Below are positions 11,637-23,150 of a stretch of DNA of 64,000 nucleotides, piece by piece. A program made the position numbers and the translations under genes. The stretch is from Senecio squalidus (lineage: Eukaryota; Streptophyta; Magnoliopsida; Asterales; Asteraceae). The notes under the pieces were generated by a model. The model saw nothing but the letters and a program-made list of their open reading frames with translations, made no database searches and had not been told where the DNA came from. The stretch is taken from positions 62,972,629-63,036,628 of the forward strand of contig CAJVGC010000590.1 in assembly GCA_910822075.1 (NCBI GenBank). The letters run 5' to 3'. Within the stretch, counting starts at the first letter, position 1; each line of letters begins with the position of its first letter.

Positions 11637-11965
11637 GATTGATTAGTAAAACCTAAATGAATTCAAAAGATTTGATGAATTTAAAGAAAATGTTTTAGTC
11701 TTACGTAAAATTCAATTTTTCACCAATTCAACACGAATTCCACCTCAATTGTTTCTAAATCACAAAATCAAATCTCATTTTCAAATTCTAGCAGTTAAAA
11801 CTAACAAAACTTTACCGCTAAATTTTTATTCAAAATATAGCTAGCTTTCTCAATTTTTCACCAAAACTCTTACGATTCAACAATTCACTCCTCTTTCAAC
11901 TCCATTCAACTCGAATCAAGTCAAATTGATGAACAAGTATCAATTAGTAGCTTAATCGATAATAC

Positions 11966-11977
11966 TTGCTCTGATAC
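11966..11977 (-). other. Primer-binding site of copia F1
   Basis: The minus strand reads TTGGTATCAGAGCA, the classical initiator-Met primer site of copia elements. It marks the inner side of the F1 LTR. Confidence 0.8.
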
Positions 11978-12188
11978 CAATTGGCGGGATCTCTATATAT
12001 CATTCAATGCACTAATTCGGTAAAATAATTATCGGTTGTGATGGGGAATCTCACATTTGATTTAATACCAAGATTAGGTTTAATTGAGAATTACAATTTT
12101 ACTAAATATTGTTCATCATTGATCAAAAGTAATTTGGTGGAAAAAGTCGTTACATGTGTTTACAAACAATCTCTAACACTCATAACAC

Positions 12189-12189
<1 letters not shown>

Positions 12190-12253
<64 letters not shown>
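12190..12253. repeat. (AC)n microsatellite
   Basis: About 32 uninterrupted AC units within the F1 LTR. The apparent Thr-His open frame over it is an artefact of the repeat. Confidence 0.97.
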
Positions 12254-12256
<3 letters not shown>

Positions 12257-12501
12257 ACTCTCCCTACACATTACTATCTATAGACCTCTAAACATGAATA
12301 TAGTAATCTAAATTACAGACACGTGCTAAATAAAATAATTATTCTTTAAGTTCTTCAAGTATTCGGCTTCTTCATAATTGTTCCAAGTCTTTTCTTCAGC
12401 TGATGAGGATTTACTTCATCTTCAGTATATTTACTTCAGCTAAATATTAACTTTATCCAAAGTAAATTCTTCATGTCATTCCTTTGCTTCGTCGCAAGTA
12501 T

Positions 12502-13049
12502 TGTTGGGGGCTGAATTGATTAGATGAAGCTATGGAGTCTTAAAAGGGTACTTGAATAAAGATGTTTTCAGTTCGGGGAAGGTCCGAACTAAAACATGAA
12601 TAATCTGAAGTGAAGATTTCAGTTCGGGGAACATTTTAGTTCCTCTGAACTGAAATCAAGTTGAAGATAACTTAAGTTAACACTGGTCAACGTTGAAGAT
12701 ATTAGTTCGTGGATGAAGACTTTGACTCCAAATTGAAGTGAACTTCATCAGAACTAAAAATTAAGATGTAGACTTGATGTTTTAATTTAATTTGTATGTT
12801 TAGATTTCTATAAATAGGGTGATAGGTTGTTAGATTCAGTTGTCTTTGAACCCGGACTCACATTGAGTACCGTTATACTTAATCTTGTCGGTTGAGCTTG
12901 ATTCAAAACAAATTCACATCTATCAATGAAATCTTAAACAGTTTATGCATATTGTTCTATCAGTTCTTTCAATTTCAATCTTTGTTTCCTTTTTTATTCA
13001 ACTCGGGTCATGAGGTTCCGCATCATGACCTGTTTTATTCGATTCGCTG
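12502..13049 (+). repeat. Solo LTR H1
   Basis: Starts TGTTGGGGGC and carries a plus-strand TATA box (TATAAATA, 12809-12816). It resembles 17333-17960 through most of its length, including TGAGGTTCCGCATCATGACC near the end. AGTAT occurs directly before (12497-12501) and after (13050-13054), and the flanks together rebuild the F1 LTR, so this is a nested insertion with its target duplication. Upstream of the TATA box the word TTTCAGTTCGGGGAA and its complement are repeated. The 3' end reads CGCTG, not the usual CA. Confidence 0.72.
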
Positions 13050-13172
13050 AGTATAGAAAGCTCTAACGTCCTGTCAAGTATGTTTACTTCGGCTTTTGAA
13101 ATTACTTCAAACGAAGTAACACTTAACATTTCACATTTTATCTTTTGTACATCATTCACATTATATTCTCCC

Positions 13173-14524
13173 ACAAGTAATCATATGACGTGAGAATACA
13201 CTTGTTAGTGGAGATGAAGAACAACAAAAGTAATGTTACATATGGAGACAATTGAAGCTATAAAGATGGAAGTCATCAGTATATTTTGAAGGTATATAAT
13301 GTGAGTAGTGTTAAATTAAAATTTCAAATTTGGACTCAGAGAAAGACTTTGATATTCATTTCAAAAATCGTGCTTCAATTACAATTCACGAAGCAAAACT
13401 TATGGTAAAAGTGCCCATTAATATAAACCTAATATCTTTCTTAATATTCAACATGATTAAGCTAATCGTTCAAGGAGCTGCTTTTAACACCATTCATTGC
13501 TTGAGTACATGTGGTATGGACACTTTAAATTTTAATAAGTAGATAAAAAGAGGCTAAAGAAAGAGAGGAAAGAATTAAAAGTATTTATAAAAAAGAACAA
13601 TTGTTTACACACAAAACATTTCAATGATGTTGTACCAAGATTAAAACTTAAGCCAGCTTCAACACTAATATTATGGTTAGCTAATGAATTTGTTATACGT
13701 TGTAGGACTTATGTCTAAATAAATTCAAAAACCACAATTACTTTTTATAACTAAAGACAATAAATGGTTAGTATAGAAGTATTTCATAAGCAGTGTTTTA
13801 TATTTATAAAAATAACCATTTTCTTTCTTACATTTAGTCAATAAATAACACCGAAGTCTACATATATTGTTGGGTAAAAGTCAAAAAAATCATATGTATT
13901 CTCGATTTGTAGCAGTAGGAAAATTAGATATCAGAAAATACTAATGTTATATATATACGTCGTTTTTTCATTCCAAGGTGACAAACAATTTCAAAATCTT
14001 GACATGTTACCGGTTGAAAAGGTCAATTATATTTTATGCTTTTTATAAACATTTGCTAGAAGAACAATGAGTTCGAAAAAATGAAGTTTCCAAAAAGTAA
14101 AAATCTAGACCCATTTAATCACAACATATGCTGACCCATTTATAAGTCATTAGTAGAAATTGTCGGCTCTATTGTATACTACTATGTCCACTCCACAAGT
14201 ATTACGAGAGCCCATTATCAAACAGGTAATGGTATACAAGATATCCCTAATATCTACACTATTATTTAAGGTATATATTTCCATGGCTCGTTTGTGCTTT
14301 TACAATTTACCATTTATAATAATCTAGAAAGAAAAGGTCACGAGAGAGAGTCTTCATAAACTTGCAATTAGTCATAGCTAAATTCAGCATCACATTCGTG
14401 TCCTACATAATGAATATTGTGATTTCAAATATCCTTAACGATTTGTTATGACTTATGACTTTATGAGTTTCTTATCTATCTATTGATGATGGGCTCTCAG
14501 TAGCCTCGTTATTTCCTTCATTCT
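13173..14524. other. AT-rich intergenic stretch
   Basis: About 1.35 kb with no coding frame that resembles a protein, no RNA gene and no clear repeat border. A 70-codon open frame at 13330-13542 has no recognisable motif and I do not support it as a gene. It may be eroded transposon sequence. Confidence 0.5.
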
Positions 14525-15390
14525 TCATTCGTTATTTCCCTCAGACCTATGCAAGTCAGCTAGCTGTTTCATTCTAGCTTGAGCCTTTTGTAGATTAAGC
14601 TTCAAAACCTTAATAGCTTGCTCCCTAGCCAACAAACTTTTGTCCACTGTATCAACCAAACTGTCACTAGCCAAATAAGGAACATGAAGAGGCGGTGGGT
14701 GACCATAAACTACCTCAAAATGGATACACTTAATGGCAGAATGGTAACTAGTGATGTACAAAAACTCAGCCAAAGGTAACCATTTTGCCCATCTAGTAGG
14801 GTGTTCTCTACACATACATCTGAAATAGCTCTCCAAACACCTATTTAATACCTCAGTTTGACCGTCTGTTTGAGGATATGATAAGAACTAGACATTTTCA
14901 GTTCCACCCCTTGTAATGTCATTAACTCCTTCCAAAAGTGGTTAACAAAAAATTTGTCGACACTATAGATTTAGGGAACCCATCAAGTCAAAAGACTTGG
15001 TCTAAATAGACTTGTGCCACATTAACAGCAGTAAATGAGTGACTTGAAGCTAATAAATGAACTCCTTTGCTAAGTCTATCAATAACAACAAAAATGGCAC
15101 TTTTAACTTGAGACAAAGGTAAACCTTCCACAAAATCCATGGAGATATCATCCCAAACTTCCACTGGAATAGGAAGAGGTTGTAGCATGCCAGGATAAGC
15201 AGCAGTGTCACTCTTGACAAGCGAGGCATTGTTTAATATAGTCTGCTATATCACTCCTCATCTTTGGCCAAAAGAATATTCTAGCAACCTTCTGGATGGT
15301 TGCTTGTACTCCAGAATGGCCCCCTTGAGCAGAATCATGAAGCCAATGCAGTATCTTGGTCTTGAGAGATGTAGAATTACCCACCACCAA
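14525..15390 (-). pseudogene. Chromovirus integrase (three broken pieces)
   Basis: 15208-15390 has the zinc finger (HWLHDSAQGGHSG, then CLACQ). 14988-15188 has the start of the core (WDDISMDFVEGLPLS, VIDRLSKGVHLL; the first catalytic Asp region). 14525-14836 has the end of the core and C-terminal part (HPTRWAKWLPLAEFLYITSY, FEVVYGHPPP). Stops and frame changes separate them. No chromodomain can be seen at the left end. Confidence 0.8.
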
Positions 15391-15523
15391 CTTACCATTC
15401 CTTCTTAATTCACTTGAGTTCCAAGAATATTTAGGATGAGAATTAGGATCAGACTGAAGAGCTTGAATAATTTGAGCTAGATCATTATCAGAAGCCCAAG
15501 AAGCTTGAATCTCATTAAACTAC

Positions 15524-15919
15524 TCAGAGTCTGGACAAGGCATCAATAGCCATATTAGAAGTACCTTTCTTATAAATAATTTCATAATCTAAGCCCATCA
15601 ACTTAGAAAGCCACTTTTGTTGAAAGGGAGTCGCTATTCTATTATCAAAAAGATGCTTAAGACTTTGTGGATCTGTCCTGATCACAAAGTGCTTGTCCAT
15701 AAGATATTGCTGCCATTTTTTTACTTCAAAAATAACAGCTAACAACTCCCTCTCATAAGTAGATAAAGCTCTATTACTAGAAGATAAATCCTTTCTGATG
15801 TAAGCAATAGGGTGGCCATGTTGCACTAGCACTGCCCCAATACCATGCCCAGAAGCATCTGTTTCTATGACAAATGGCAAATCAAATTTTGGTAAACTTA
15901 GTACATGAAGACTAACCAT
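15524..15919 (-). pseudogene. Chromovirus RNase H
   Basis: 131 codons. FVIETDASGHGIGAVLVQHG carries the first catalytic Asp; ALSTYERELLAVIFEVKKWQ carries the Glu region; VIRTDPQSLKHLF the next Asp. The C-terminal part reads FQQKWLSKLMGLDYEIIYKK. The domain removes the RNA strand from the RNA-DNA hybrid. It is separated by stops from RT on the right and integrase on the left. Confidence 0.85.
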
Positions 15920-16600
15920 TGCTACCTTTAATTGTTGAAAAGCAATGCTTCCTCATTCCACAGAAAGGAATCTTTCTTCAAAAGAGCAGTTAATGGTTTG
16001 GCAATAACACCATAACTTTGAACAAACCTCATGTAATACCCAGTCAATCCTAAAAACCCTCTCAATTGTTTGACATTCTTAGGAACAGGCCATCGATGAA
16101 CTGCCTAAATCTTCAAAGGATCAGTTGCCAACCCCTTGTCAGAAATAATATGACCCAAATACTCCAACTCTTGAGTACCAAACACACATTTACTATGTTT
16201 AGCAACTAAGGAGTGTTTTCTGAAAGTGCCAAACACCAAAGCTAAATGTTGCGAATGGGTAGACCAGTTTGGACTGTATACCAAAATATCATCAAAGAAA
16301 ACTAGCACAAACTTCCTCAGATACGGTCTGAATACACAGTTCATGAGACTTTGAAATGTAGATGGTGCATTGGTCAAGCCAAATGGCATGACCAAGAAAG
16401 CATAATGACCATTATGGGTTCTAAAAGCAGTTTTATGCACATTTGGAGGAGCTACTCTAATTTGATAATATCCAGATTTAAGATCAAGTTTAGAGAAGAA
16501 AGTGGTACCACCCAACTCATCCAACAACTCTTCTATCAAGGGAATAGGGAATCTATCTGGAATAGTAGACTAAATTGAGCTTCCTGTAATCAATACACAT

Positions 16601-16771
16601 TGTAACAGCCCAAGCACACCCGTAGCGTGATATTGTCCGCTTTGCTCACCGGCGCACGGATTTGTTTCTGATACGAAGCTCGTGCCAAAAGCGTCATGCT
16701 AGAAGAGGTATCAACCCCCTTATAAGGAAGGATTCGTTCTCCTCTCCAACCGATGTGGGACGGATGTTACA
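16601..16771 (-). repeat. 3' LTR of the TRIM
   Basis: 171 bp with TGTAACA and TGTTACA as inverted ends. It is followed by the polypurine tract, which makes it the 3' LTR of a minus-strand element. Confidence 0.94.
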
Positions 16772-16841
16772 ATCCTCCCCCCTTACAGGACACAGCGTCC
16801 TCGCTGTGTACATCGGTCCGGGCCCCGGCTCTGATACCATT

Positions 16842-17013
16842 TGTAACAGCCCAAGCACACCCGTAGCGTGATATTGTCCGCTTTGCTCACCGGCGCACGG
16901 ATTTGTTTCTGACACGAAGCTCGTGCCAAAACCCGTCATGCTAGAAGAGGTATCAACCCCCTTATAAAGAAAGATTCGTTCTCCTCTCCAACCGATGTGG
17001 GACGGATGTTACA
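16842..17013 (-). repeat. 5' LTR of the TRIM
   Basis: 172 bp, differing from the other LTR at about five positions (for example GATACG/GACACG and AAGGAAGG/AAAGAAAG). The primer site lies 2 bases to its left. Confidence 0.94.
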
Positions 17014-17332
17014 CACATCCTCCAATTCCCATCCTTCTTCTTAACCAACACCACAGGAGAAACAAATGAACTAGTACTATCCCTTATAACCACTTACTCT
17101 AATAACTCTTGTGTCGTAGTTTCAATCACATTATTCTGTAGTAATGGATACCTATAAGGTCTAAGATGCACATCAGCTGCCCTGGTAACAAAGGAATTTT
17201 ATGATCAAATCCCTCCCTAAATGGAGGTAACACACCCAAGTCTTGGAAGATATCAGAAAAGGAAGTCAACAAAGATTGCAAGTCTGGGTTGGGAGTACTA
17301 ATGGATTCTGGAGTAATCAATTGAACAGTAGG

Positions 17333-17960
17333 TGTTGTGCCAAGAAATGGAATGGATGAAGCTATCGAGTCTTTTGTATGATGGAATAAAGATGATTTCA
17401 GTTCGTGGAGTGCCCGAACTGAAATCATCAAGAATAATCCGAAGTGAAGTTTTCAGTTCGGGGAACAAGTTAGTTCAGATACTCTGAACTAAATGAAGTT
17501 CCTCCGAACTGAAAAGAAGCTGAAGTGTAACTTAAGTCAACAGAAGCCAACATTGAAGATATCAATTCGGAGGCTGAAGACTTTGATTCAGAACTGAAGT
17601 GAACTCCCCGAAGTGAAATTAAGATGATGATAATGTTGTAATAATTTAGTTTGTAGAGTGTCTGTTTGTTAGATTTTGTCTATAAATAGTGTGATAGGTT
17701 GTTAGAGTTTGTTGCCTTTGAACCCGTAACTCTCTCAAAGAGGTTCCGTCGAGCTTGAATGTCAGTTGTAACAAGCTCGATCCAAAACTTGTCACCACTA
17801 TCAATGAAATCTTTAAACAGTTGCTCATTTGGTTGTTGTTTATCAGTTCTTTCAATTACTCAATCACAAATTCGACTTCATGTTCCCTTCAGTTTTGATT
17901 CCAAACTCAGGTCATGAGATTCCGCATCATGACCTGTTCAATTCGAGGACCTGGGGTGGC
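17333..17960 (+). repeat. LTR H2 (same family as H1)
   Basis: Matches H1 through most of its length: the CAGTTCGGGGAAC words, a TATA box (CTATAAATAGTG, near 17680), the AACCCG region, TATCAATGAAATCTT and GATTCCGCATCATGACCTG. The borders are set by comparison with H1 and are approximate; no target duplication is seen. It cuts the chromovirus pol on its left. Confidence 0.65.
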
Positions 17961-18152
17961 AGGTCTCGTAAATCCTCAATAGTTATCAACAAGTGTAAGA
18001 TATCAATTACAGCTAGCGGAATTATAAGTAATTGATTGAACGAATGATTTAGAGATGGTAATCAACGATGAATGAAAAAGTAGAATGAAAGATGTATTTT
18101 GGGCGGGAAATTCAGTTACATGAAATATTCAGTTCAAAGCATGCATATTACA
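17961..18152. other. Unassigned short stretch
   Basis: About 190 bp between LTR H2 and the Tekay-type LTR end. I see no coding frame, repeat border or motif in it. Confidence 0.4.
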
Positions 18153-18468
18153 TGTCACACCCCGCATGTGGCGGAAACGCAGGGTGCAACTGATTGGCGA
18201 TCGTCATAACACATAAGTAAATAAAGAAGTAATCTATATGAATTAAATAAAATTTCGTATGTCATGACGTCGCCATATCCAAGGTAAAACCCCTTGGCAC
18301 ACAATCACGTCAATCACTACAATGAACAATATCCAAAATAAATCCAAAAATGAAAATAAAGTACTTAGGCATGCAAGCCCGAAATAGAAGTAAACGAATG
18401 TATCAACTCAAGCCACAATGCAAGAATAACTCTAAGTCTCTAGAAGTCGAATCCAGCTAGATCCTATG
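18153..18468 (-). repeat. End of a Tekay-type LTR, cut by Athila A
   Basis: Starts TGTCACACCCC and matches, in reverse complement, the last 330 bp or so of the solo LTR at 34884-38442 (shared GGCGGAAACGCAGGGTGCAA, GGCGATCGTCATAACACA, ATGACGTCGCCATA). It stops where the Athila A LTR begins. The remainder is not found beyond 29425, so the locus is not a simple nested insertion. Confidence 0.75.
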
Positions 18469-19947
18469 TGATGTGTATTTTATAACATAAAATTAATTAA
18501 AGTTTAGAAAAGGATTTTACCAATGTAGATTAACACACAATATAGGCAGTGTACCTGATCGTACGATAATATAGAATCTGTAAGTCCGGATCGAACTCAG
18601 GGAACGTGTATTTATATCTGTTATCTCAAATTATATAATTAAACTAATTAAAGCAAGTAAATATGGGAGGCGTTTTAGTTCTGTGAGAACATATTTCAGA
18701 AAACAAATAACTAAAGTAAAATAACAATTTAATTAACTAAGTGGATTTGCGGACGAAAAACTGTTTCGAAAAGTCTTTGAGATTTAATCAATATTAGAAA
18801 GCAACGATTACTTGGAATTACGTTTCACCTGGATCATGATTAATAAGAATATGTTTGATTGGTTTAACTGTGATTTCGATAATAACTAGATTTCCCGCTA
18901 GAGTTATCTAATCCTACAATTTTAGAGAAAGATGATACGAATGATCGTACATCAAGAGTTATCTTAGACTATCCACTCTAAATTGTGCTGTAATGTCACT
19001 ATTGTTTACAATTTAATCTGTCGACTACGAATTAACAAAAGTCTCAATTATTCAATTTTGATATAATTGTCATGTTCATTCAATTCATTAAATCACTAAT
19101 ATCTTAGCCTATCTCAATTAAGTCTCCAGCCACAATTATCTAATAAATCATATAATCGTAAATAACTGATAAACTTATAATAACGCTAGTTATGTTATAG
19201 ATCTATCAATCACGCTAAGTAGTAGATTTAATAACTTTGAATAAACATGGATCTCGATTAAACGTAAACAATAATAGAAAAACCAATTAGTTCAAACATA
19301 AACTTGATTAAAACATAAATCCAGGTTCAACAATCCAAGCAATCGCTTAATGAATTTAGCTCATGTTGAATTGTAAACAAATAGCAATAAAGGTCTTAAA
19401 ACAAAACATTGTATCAAGAAAATAATGCATGAAAGTTCAAACCAAAAAGTAGCTAACTTCAAAGATGATTAATGATGATTAACCAAAGCTTCCACGTGAT
19501 CAACGGCTTCTAGGACTCTCCTTGCAGCTTTCCAGGATGGATATAGGTTGAAAATAATGAATAAGATGCCTAAAACCCGAACCCTAGAAGCCTTATTTAT
19601 AGATATCTGATCACGCCAGTTTAGCCGGCGGCTGGCTGAATTCAGCCGACGGCTGGAATGCACGGGTGAAAAAGTTGCTTCCGCGGCACGTTTAGGAACA
19701 AATGTGGAAAATCTAATTCAGCAGCCGGCTAAAAGGATTCAGCCGCCGGCTGTTTTCCAATCTTCCATTTTCTTGCTCGTTTGTCTCCGTTTCAAGCCGG
19801 TTTCAGCTCCTTTTCGCTCCATGATCCAAATATAACTTTAATATGCAATTATTACTGAAAATATACCAAATCATAACAAAAGTTGCAGAAAACGAGCGTA
19901 AATATGAGAAATGTGACTACAAAATATAGATTATTTTAGGCATATCA
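18469..19947 (-). repeat. 3' LTR of Athila A
   Basis: 1479 bp, starting TGATGTGTAT and ending GGCATATCA. Next to it (19948-19961) is the polypurine tract, AAGTGTGGGGAATT on the minus strand. A minus-strand TATA box (CTATAAATAAGG) lies at 19593-19604. Upstream of it, at 19621-19660 and 19721-19752, lie paired GC-rich palindromes. Confidence 0.85.
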
Positions 19948-21644
19948 AATTCCCCACACTTGAATCTTACTTGTCCTCAAGTAAACTATCAGATTTAGAA
20001 CAAAACAATCATCTTCAATAAAAATAAAATACCCAACGAATCAAGTAAATTACAAAAAAAAATTATTTACGAAGATGAATTTAACAATTACCAAGCCAAA
20101 ATTTAAATGAATAACTAAACATCTCACGATTTGGGAAGTATAACACTCAATCACTCAAAAAGCTAATCTAAGTGTAATATATATGTGAAATCGCTCAAAG
20201 CTCAGTCATGTCAAGTATTCTATCATAGGCTTGATAACGATACGCTTCTCCACCAATAGAGTCTAAGTAACTAGTTCAGATGACTTATGGTCATATCAAT
20301 GGGTGATGGGTAAAATAATGGAAAAATGAGATGAAAGTGAATTAATATGAAAGATATGAAACAATTAAATTCCAATTAGTCTACAAATCCAAATATTTTA
20401 GTCAAAAACCATATTACTTTCAAAACTCAATTGATTATCCCTAATGGCTCATTCTGATGAAACTTCCAAAACCAAACTTCGCCTTAATTCTTCAACGGTT
20501 CGATTGAGAATTTTATTTCTCGCAAATTTGGTCAAATCACTTCAACACTTATTGGTTACCTAGTACGGGCTTTAATAAATAATTTTTTTTTTTTTTTTTC
20601 TATTAAAGACACCGCTCAAAAGGTCCATCAAAATCATGAATAACTCTTAACTTATATCCACGTGTAACTTCTTTCGTGAACTTAAGTAAATTAAACAACT
20701 CCACGCCATCATATATAACATTCCGTTTAATAATAAATCAAGTTAAGAAAGAGGAGATTTTTCAACAAAAATATCTGAATTAAACGACTTAGACATTTAG
20801 GCTCAATTTATGGAATATATATGGAAAGGTGATAAAAGAAAAAGGTTTGGTGCAAATATGGTATCTAAACGTCAAAAACACTAAAAACGAGTGCTCGATA
20901 GGTAGTGTGAGTCAAATAACCAGTGTAGCTACCGACTATAAGAAACGAATAGGCCAATCAACGGTTTAACAATCCTAATTCTTTTGCCTCTTTCCTAGTT
21001 ACTAATAAGTAAAACTTATGCTCATTCATAGCCTCGAAGCGTATACAGTGTCAAGTTCTAAAGTCTACAAGTCACCGGCACACTCATAAAAATTGAAGAT
21101 TAAAGCATATAAAATGTATGCTATAATGGCTCAAATCCTCACAATTATGTAACGGGTAGGTGTGCCTAGTTATGCAACTAGTTAAAACTAATTACGAGAA
21201 ACATGTTAAAAAAATTTAAATTTTCACACCAATTGTTCCTAAGGACAAATAGATTCTTTCCTAACCCCTTCCCCACACTTAAACAATACAATGTCCTCAT
21301 TGTAAAAAAAATTTCAGCGAAGAAAGGAAAAAGAACTCCCCCATTTAGATGTCGAATGCTGTGAAAGGAGATAGCAGTGGAAAGAATGTATGGCTGTAAA
21401 CGCATAACGTCCTCAAAAACTCTGCATAGCTTCCATTGAAAATTCGGATTTTCGGCATTACTTCCACTAAAATGGGTGATATTCTAAAATGGGAAGAAAA
21501 AAAACACATGCACACATATTAAGTACCACAAATAAATAATAAAAAGTACGTAATCAAACCATAATACAAAAATCCCAAACAATAATCCATACGAAAAAAA
21601 TAAAATAAAAATAGTCTCAAATACACAAATATAACACCAAATCA
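19948..21644 (-). other. Athila A 3' non-coding region
   Basis: 1.7 kb between the extra ORF and the 3' LTR. Most of it matches 25572-26940 of element B. It ends in the polypurine tract 19948-19961 and holds a second one at 21261-21280 (minus strand AAGTGTGGGGAAGGGG). Next to this is a hairpin, TACAATG (21287-21293), loop TCCT, CATTGTA (21298-21304). No gene is supported. Confidence 0.7.
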
Positions 21645-23150
21645 TCACATGTCGGGCCACCGTCCTGTCCAAGATGCACTCTGGCGCGCCTGAATGGCTC
21701 TCTGTTCCTCCTCATCCTGCTGTCGTTGGGCCTCGGTAGGAGGATGGTACTGGTAGTGCTGAGCGGGCCACATATGGTGGCGATCATCAAAGGTCGAGGA
21801 GGATGGCTGGTCCTGGTCCATCGGAGCGCTACTGCCAAAGGAGTGATAAGAACCGTCATATGCCTGATAGCTAATACCTGCACGCTGGTGGTACTGGTAC
21901 AAAACCTCATCCTGATAACGGTTCCTGCTTTCAAACTCAGTATGTAAAAATCCGACCTGGCTGCTGACCTGGCTGATGTTGGAGTTGAGATCGTAGTAAC
22001 GATCCTCCATGCGGTCCGAGAATGAGTCGAACCGTGATGACATCTGTCCCACATTCGATGTCAAAGCAGCAATCTGAGCCGTCAAATCTAACTCCTGAAC
22101 CGGTGGAGCCTCCTCATCATCGGACTCCTCTACACCCTGACTACTGCTCGCTCCCTCAACCCGTCTAATGGGAGCCCATCTATAGCTAACATGGCCCCCA
22201 GGAGCTACAAACCGAGTCACGATACCGGCTGACTTAAACCAAGCTACCCCCAAAAGACGCATCCCTGGTGACAAAGCGGTACAAGTGTCAAATCCTGCCC
22301 CCCGGAATGCCAAGCGTCTACCAATAGCACTAACAAAATGGCCTCCCCTAATCACACTTCCGGGTCGTGCGCCCTTCAGTATATGCGTCATCCATCAGGC
22401 TAAAACATAGGGGACATTGACGGGCCGCTTCTGAACAATGCACCCTAACCAAAATAGTTCCTCCTTGTGGCATTTTTCAATACCCGATTTCCTGCCAATG
22501 ACAAACAAACATACCATAGCAAAAATGGCCCGAACCTTCGGATCCCAAATCTGTGTATATGATGGGGCCCGTACGGTGCTTAACGCTCCACTAGCTATGG
22601 TGGGCCATATGGCTGCATTCTCTCTATAATCGGGATTTTTAATCCCCTCAGCCATAAAATCACCAAAATCCGGGTGTGCCAAGTCAGACTCGTCAAATAA
22701 CCCGAGGGCTTCCCCAAACTCTGTCAAAGTCATCTTCCTAACCTCTCCCCCTAATAAAAACTGTACGGTTTTGTGGGTAGGATCGGGGTCGGCGTGGTTG
22801 AAAGTGAAGGAGCTATAGAACTCATTGTAGATCGGCTCATTAATAGAAAATAATCGATCCCAAGCTCTACAGATAAATCCCCCATAAGTAAACTCTAACA
22901 TCTCCTCAATCTCAGCAGCTCCTGATTGAAAATGTGTATCGTGTGGGATAACCTCGTTCAAGAAAGTCCAATCAATACCGTTAGGGGCATAGACTGGATA
23001 TTGCTGCATATTGGTTAACTTGGCCTGGATTTCTTCCCGTCTTTGATGAGTAAGTCCTCGCCTTACTGCGGCCACTTGTAGGTACGGGTGATTGATGTCG
23101 TAAAGGGGAACGTGAGGTGGCACCTCTTGTTGGACATTTTCATCGGCCAT
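21645..23150 (-). pseudogene. Athila extra ORF (ATHILA ORF-1-like), one nonsense codon
   Basis: About 500 codons in one frame from the Met at 23150 (MADENVQQEVPPHV). The frame extends to 23237, but the Met at 23150 looks like the real start. The N-terminal half has the Athila extra-protein pattern: FICRAWDRLF, FNHADPDPTH, VQFLLGGEVRKMTLTEFGEA and ELFWLGCIVQKRPVNVPY. The C-terminal half is Gln/Tyr-rich with a heptad-like stretch (LTAQIAALTSNVGQMSSRFD) that may form a coiled coil. A single TGA at 22395-22397 interrupts it; the next codon is TGG, so the stop probably arose from a Trp codon. Function is unknown; it lies between pol and 3' LTR, where other Athilas have an env-like ORF. Confidence 0.8.

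Larger units (their letters stand above)
11979..13172 (-). repeat. Copia F1 LTR, split by solo LTR H1
   Basis: The LTR begins after the primer site and shows homology to F2 (34779-34883 and 38443-38764): shared GGTGGAAAAAGTCGTTACAT, the CACGTG region, the TATTCGGCTT region and a CGAAGTAAC block. Its sequence is interrupted at 12502-13049 by H1 and resumes at about 13055 with TTTACTTCGGCTTTTG, continuing to about 13172. An (AC)n run lies inside it. The outer border is approximate. Confidence 0.65.
16601..17013 (-). mobile_element. TRIM (terminal-repeat retrotransposon in miniature)
   Basis: A 413-bp element. Two nearly identical LTRs of 171-172 bp (16601-16771 and 16842-17013) start TGTAACAGCCC and end GGATGTTACA. 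The middle is only 70 bp: on the minus strand it starts with primer site TGGTATCAGAG (16829-16839) and ends with polypurine tract AAGGGGGGAGGAT (16772-16784). The perfect target duplication CACAT is at 16596-16600 and 17014-17018. It has no coding capacity, so it depends on proteins of other elements. The LTRs differ at only a few positions, so the insertion is recent. Confidence 0.96.
14525..17332 (-). mobile_element. Chromovirus-like Ty3/gypsy pol remnant
   Basis: Minus-strand pol of Ty3/gypsy type, distinct from Athila. RT motifs (KLDLKSGYYQIRVA, MPFGLTNAPSTFQ, VFFDDILVYS), RNase H (ETDASGHGIGAVLVQ) and integrase (HH-CC finger, DRLSKG) resemble chromoviruses such as the Reina/Tekay groups; the clade is a guess. 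No LTR, gag or protease can be joined to it. On the right it is cut by LTR H2, on the left it fades near 14525. A TRIM is inserted at 16601-17013. Confidence 0.82.
16105..17332 (-). pseudogene. Chromovirus reverse transcriptase, split by a TRIM
   Basis: Palm and thumb lie at 16105-16539 (SKLDLKSGYYQIRVA, FLVMPFGLTNAPSTFQ, FFDDILVYS with the two catalytic Asp). The fingers lie at 17019-17330 (VVLVKKKDGNWRM). Between them sits the TRIM. Removing it and one CACAT copy restores the family motif NWRMCIDYRKLN across the joint, so the RT was uninterrupted here when the TRIM landed. The N-terminal linker (GVLPPFREGFDHKIPL) ends at LTR H2. Confidence 0.85.

Noticed and set aside
12038..12283. Open frame ending in Thr-His repeats
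   Set aside because: Translation of the (AC)n run inside the F1 LTR.
13330..13542. 70-codon open frame
   Set aside because: No motif, no promoter and no similarity that I recognise.
16662..16939. Two open frames on opposite strands over the TRIM
   Set aside because: They span LTR, primer site and polypurine tract of a 413-bp non-coding element.
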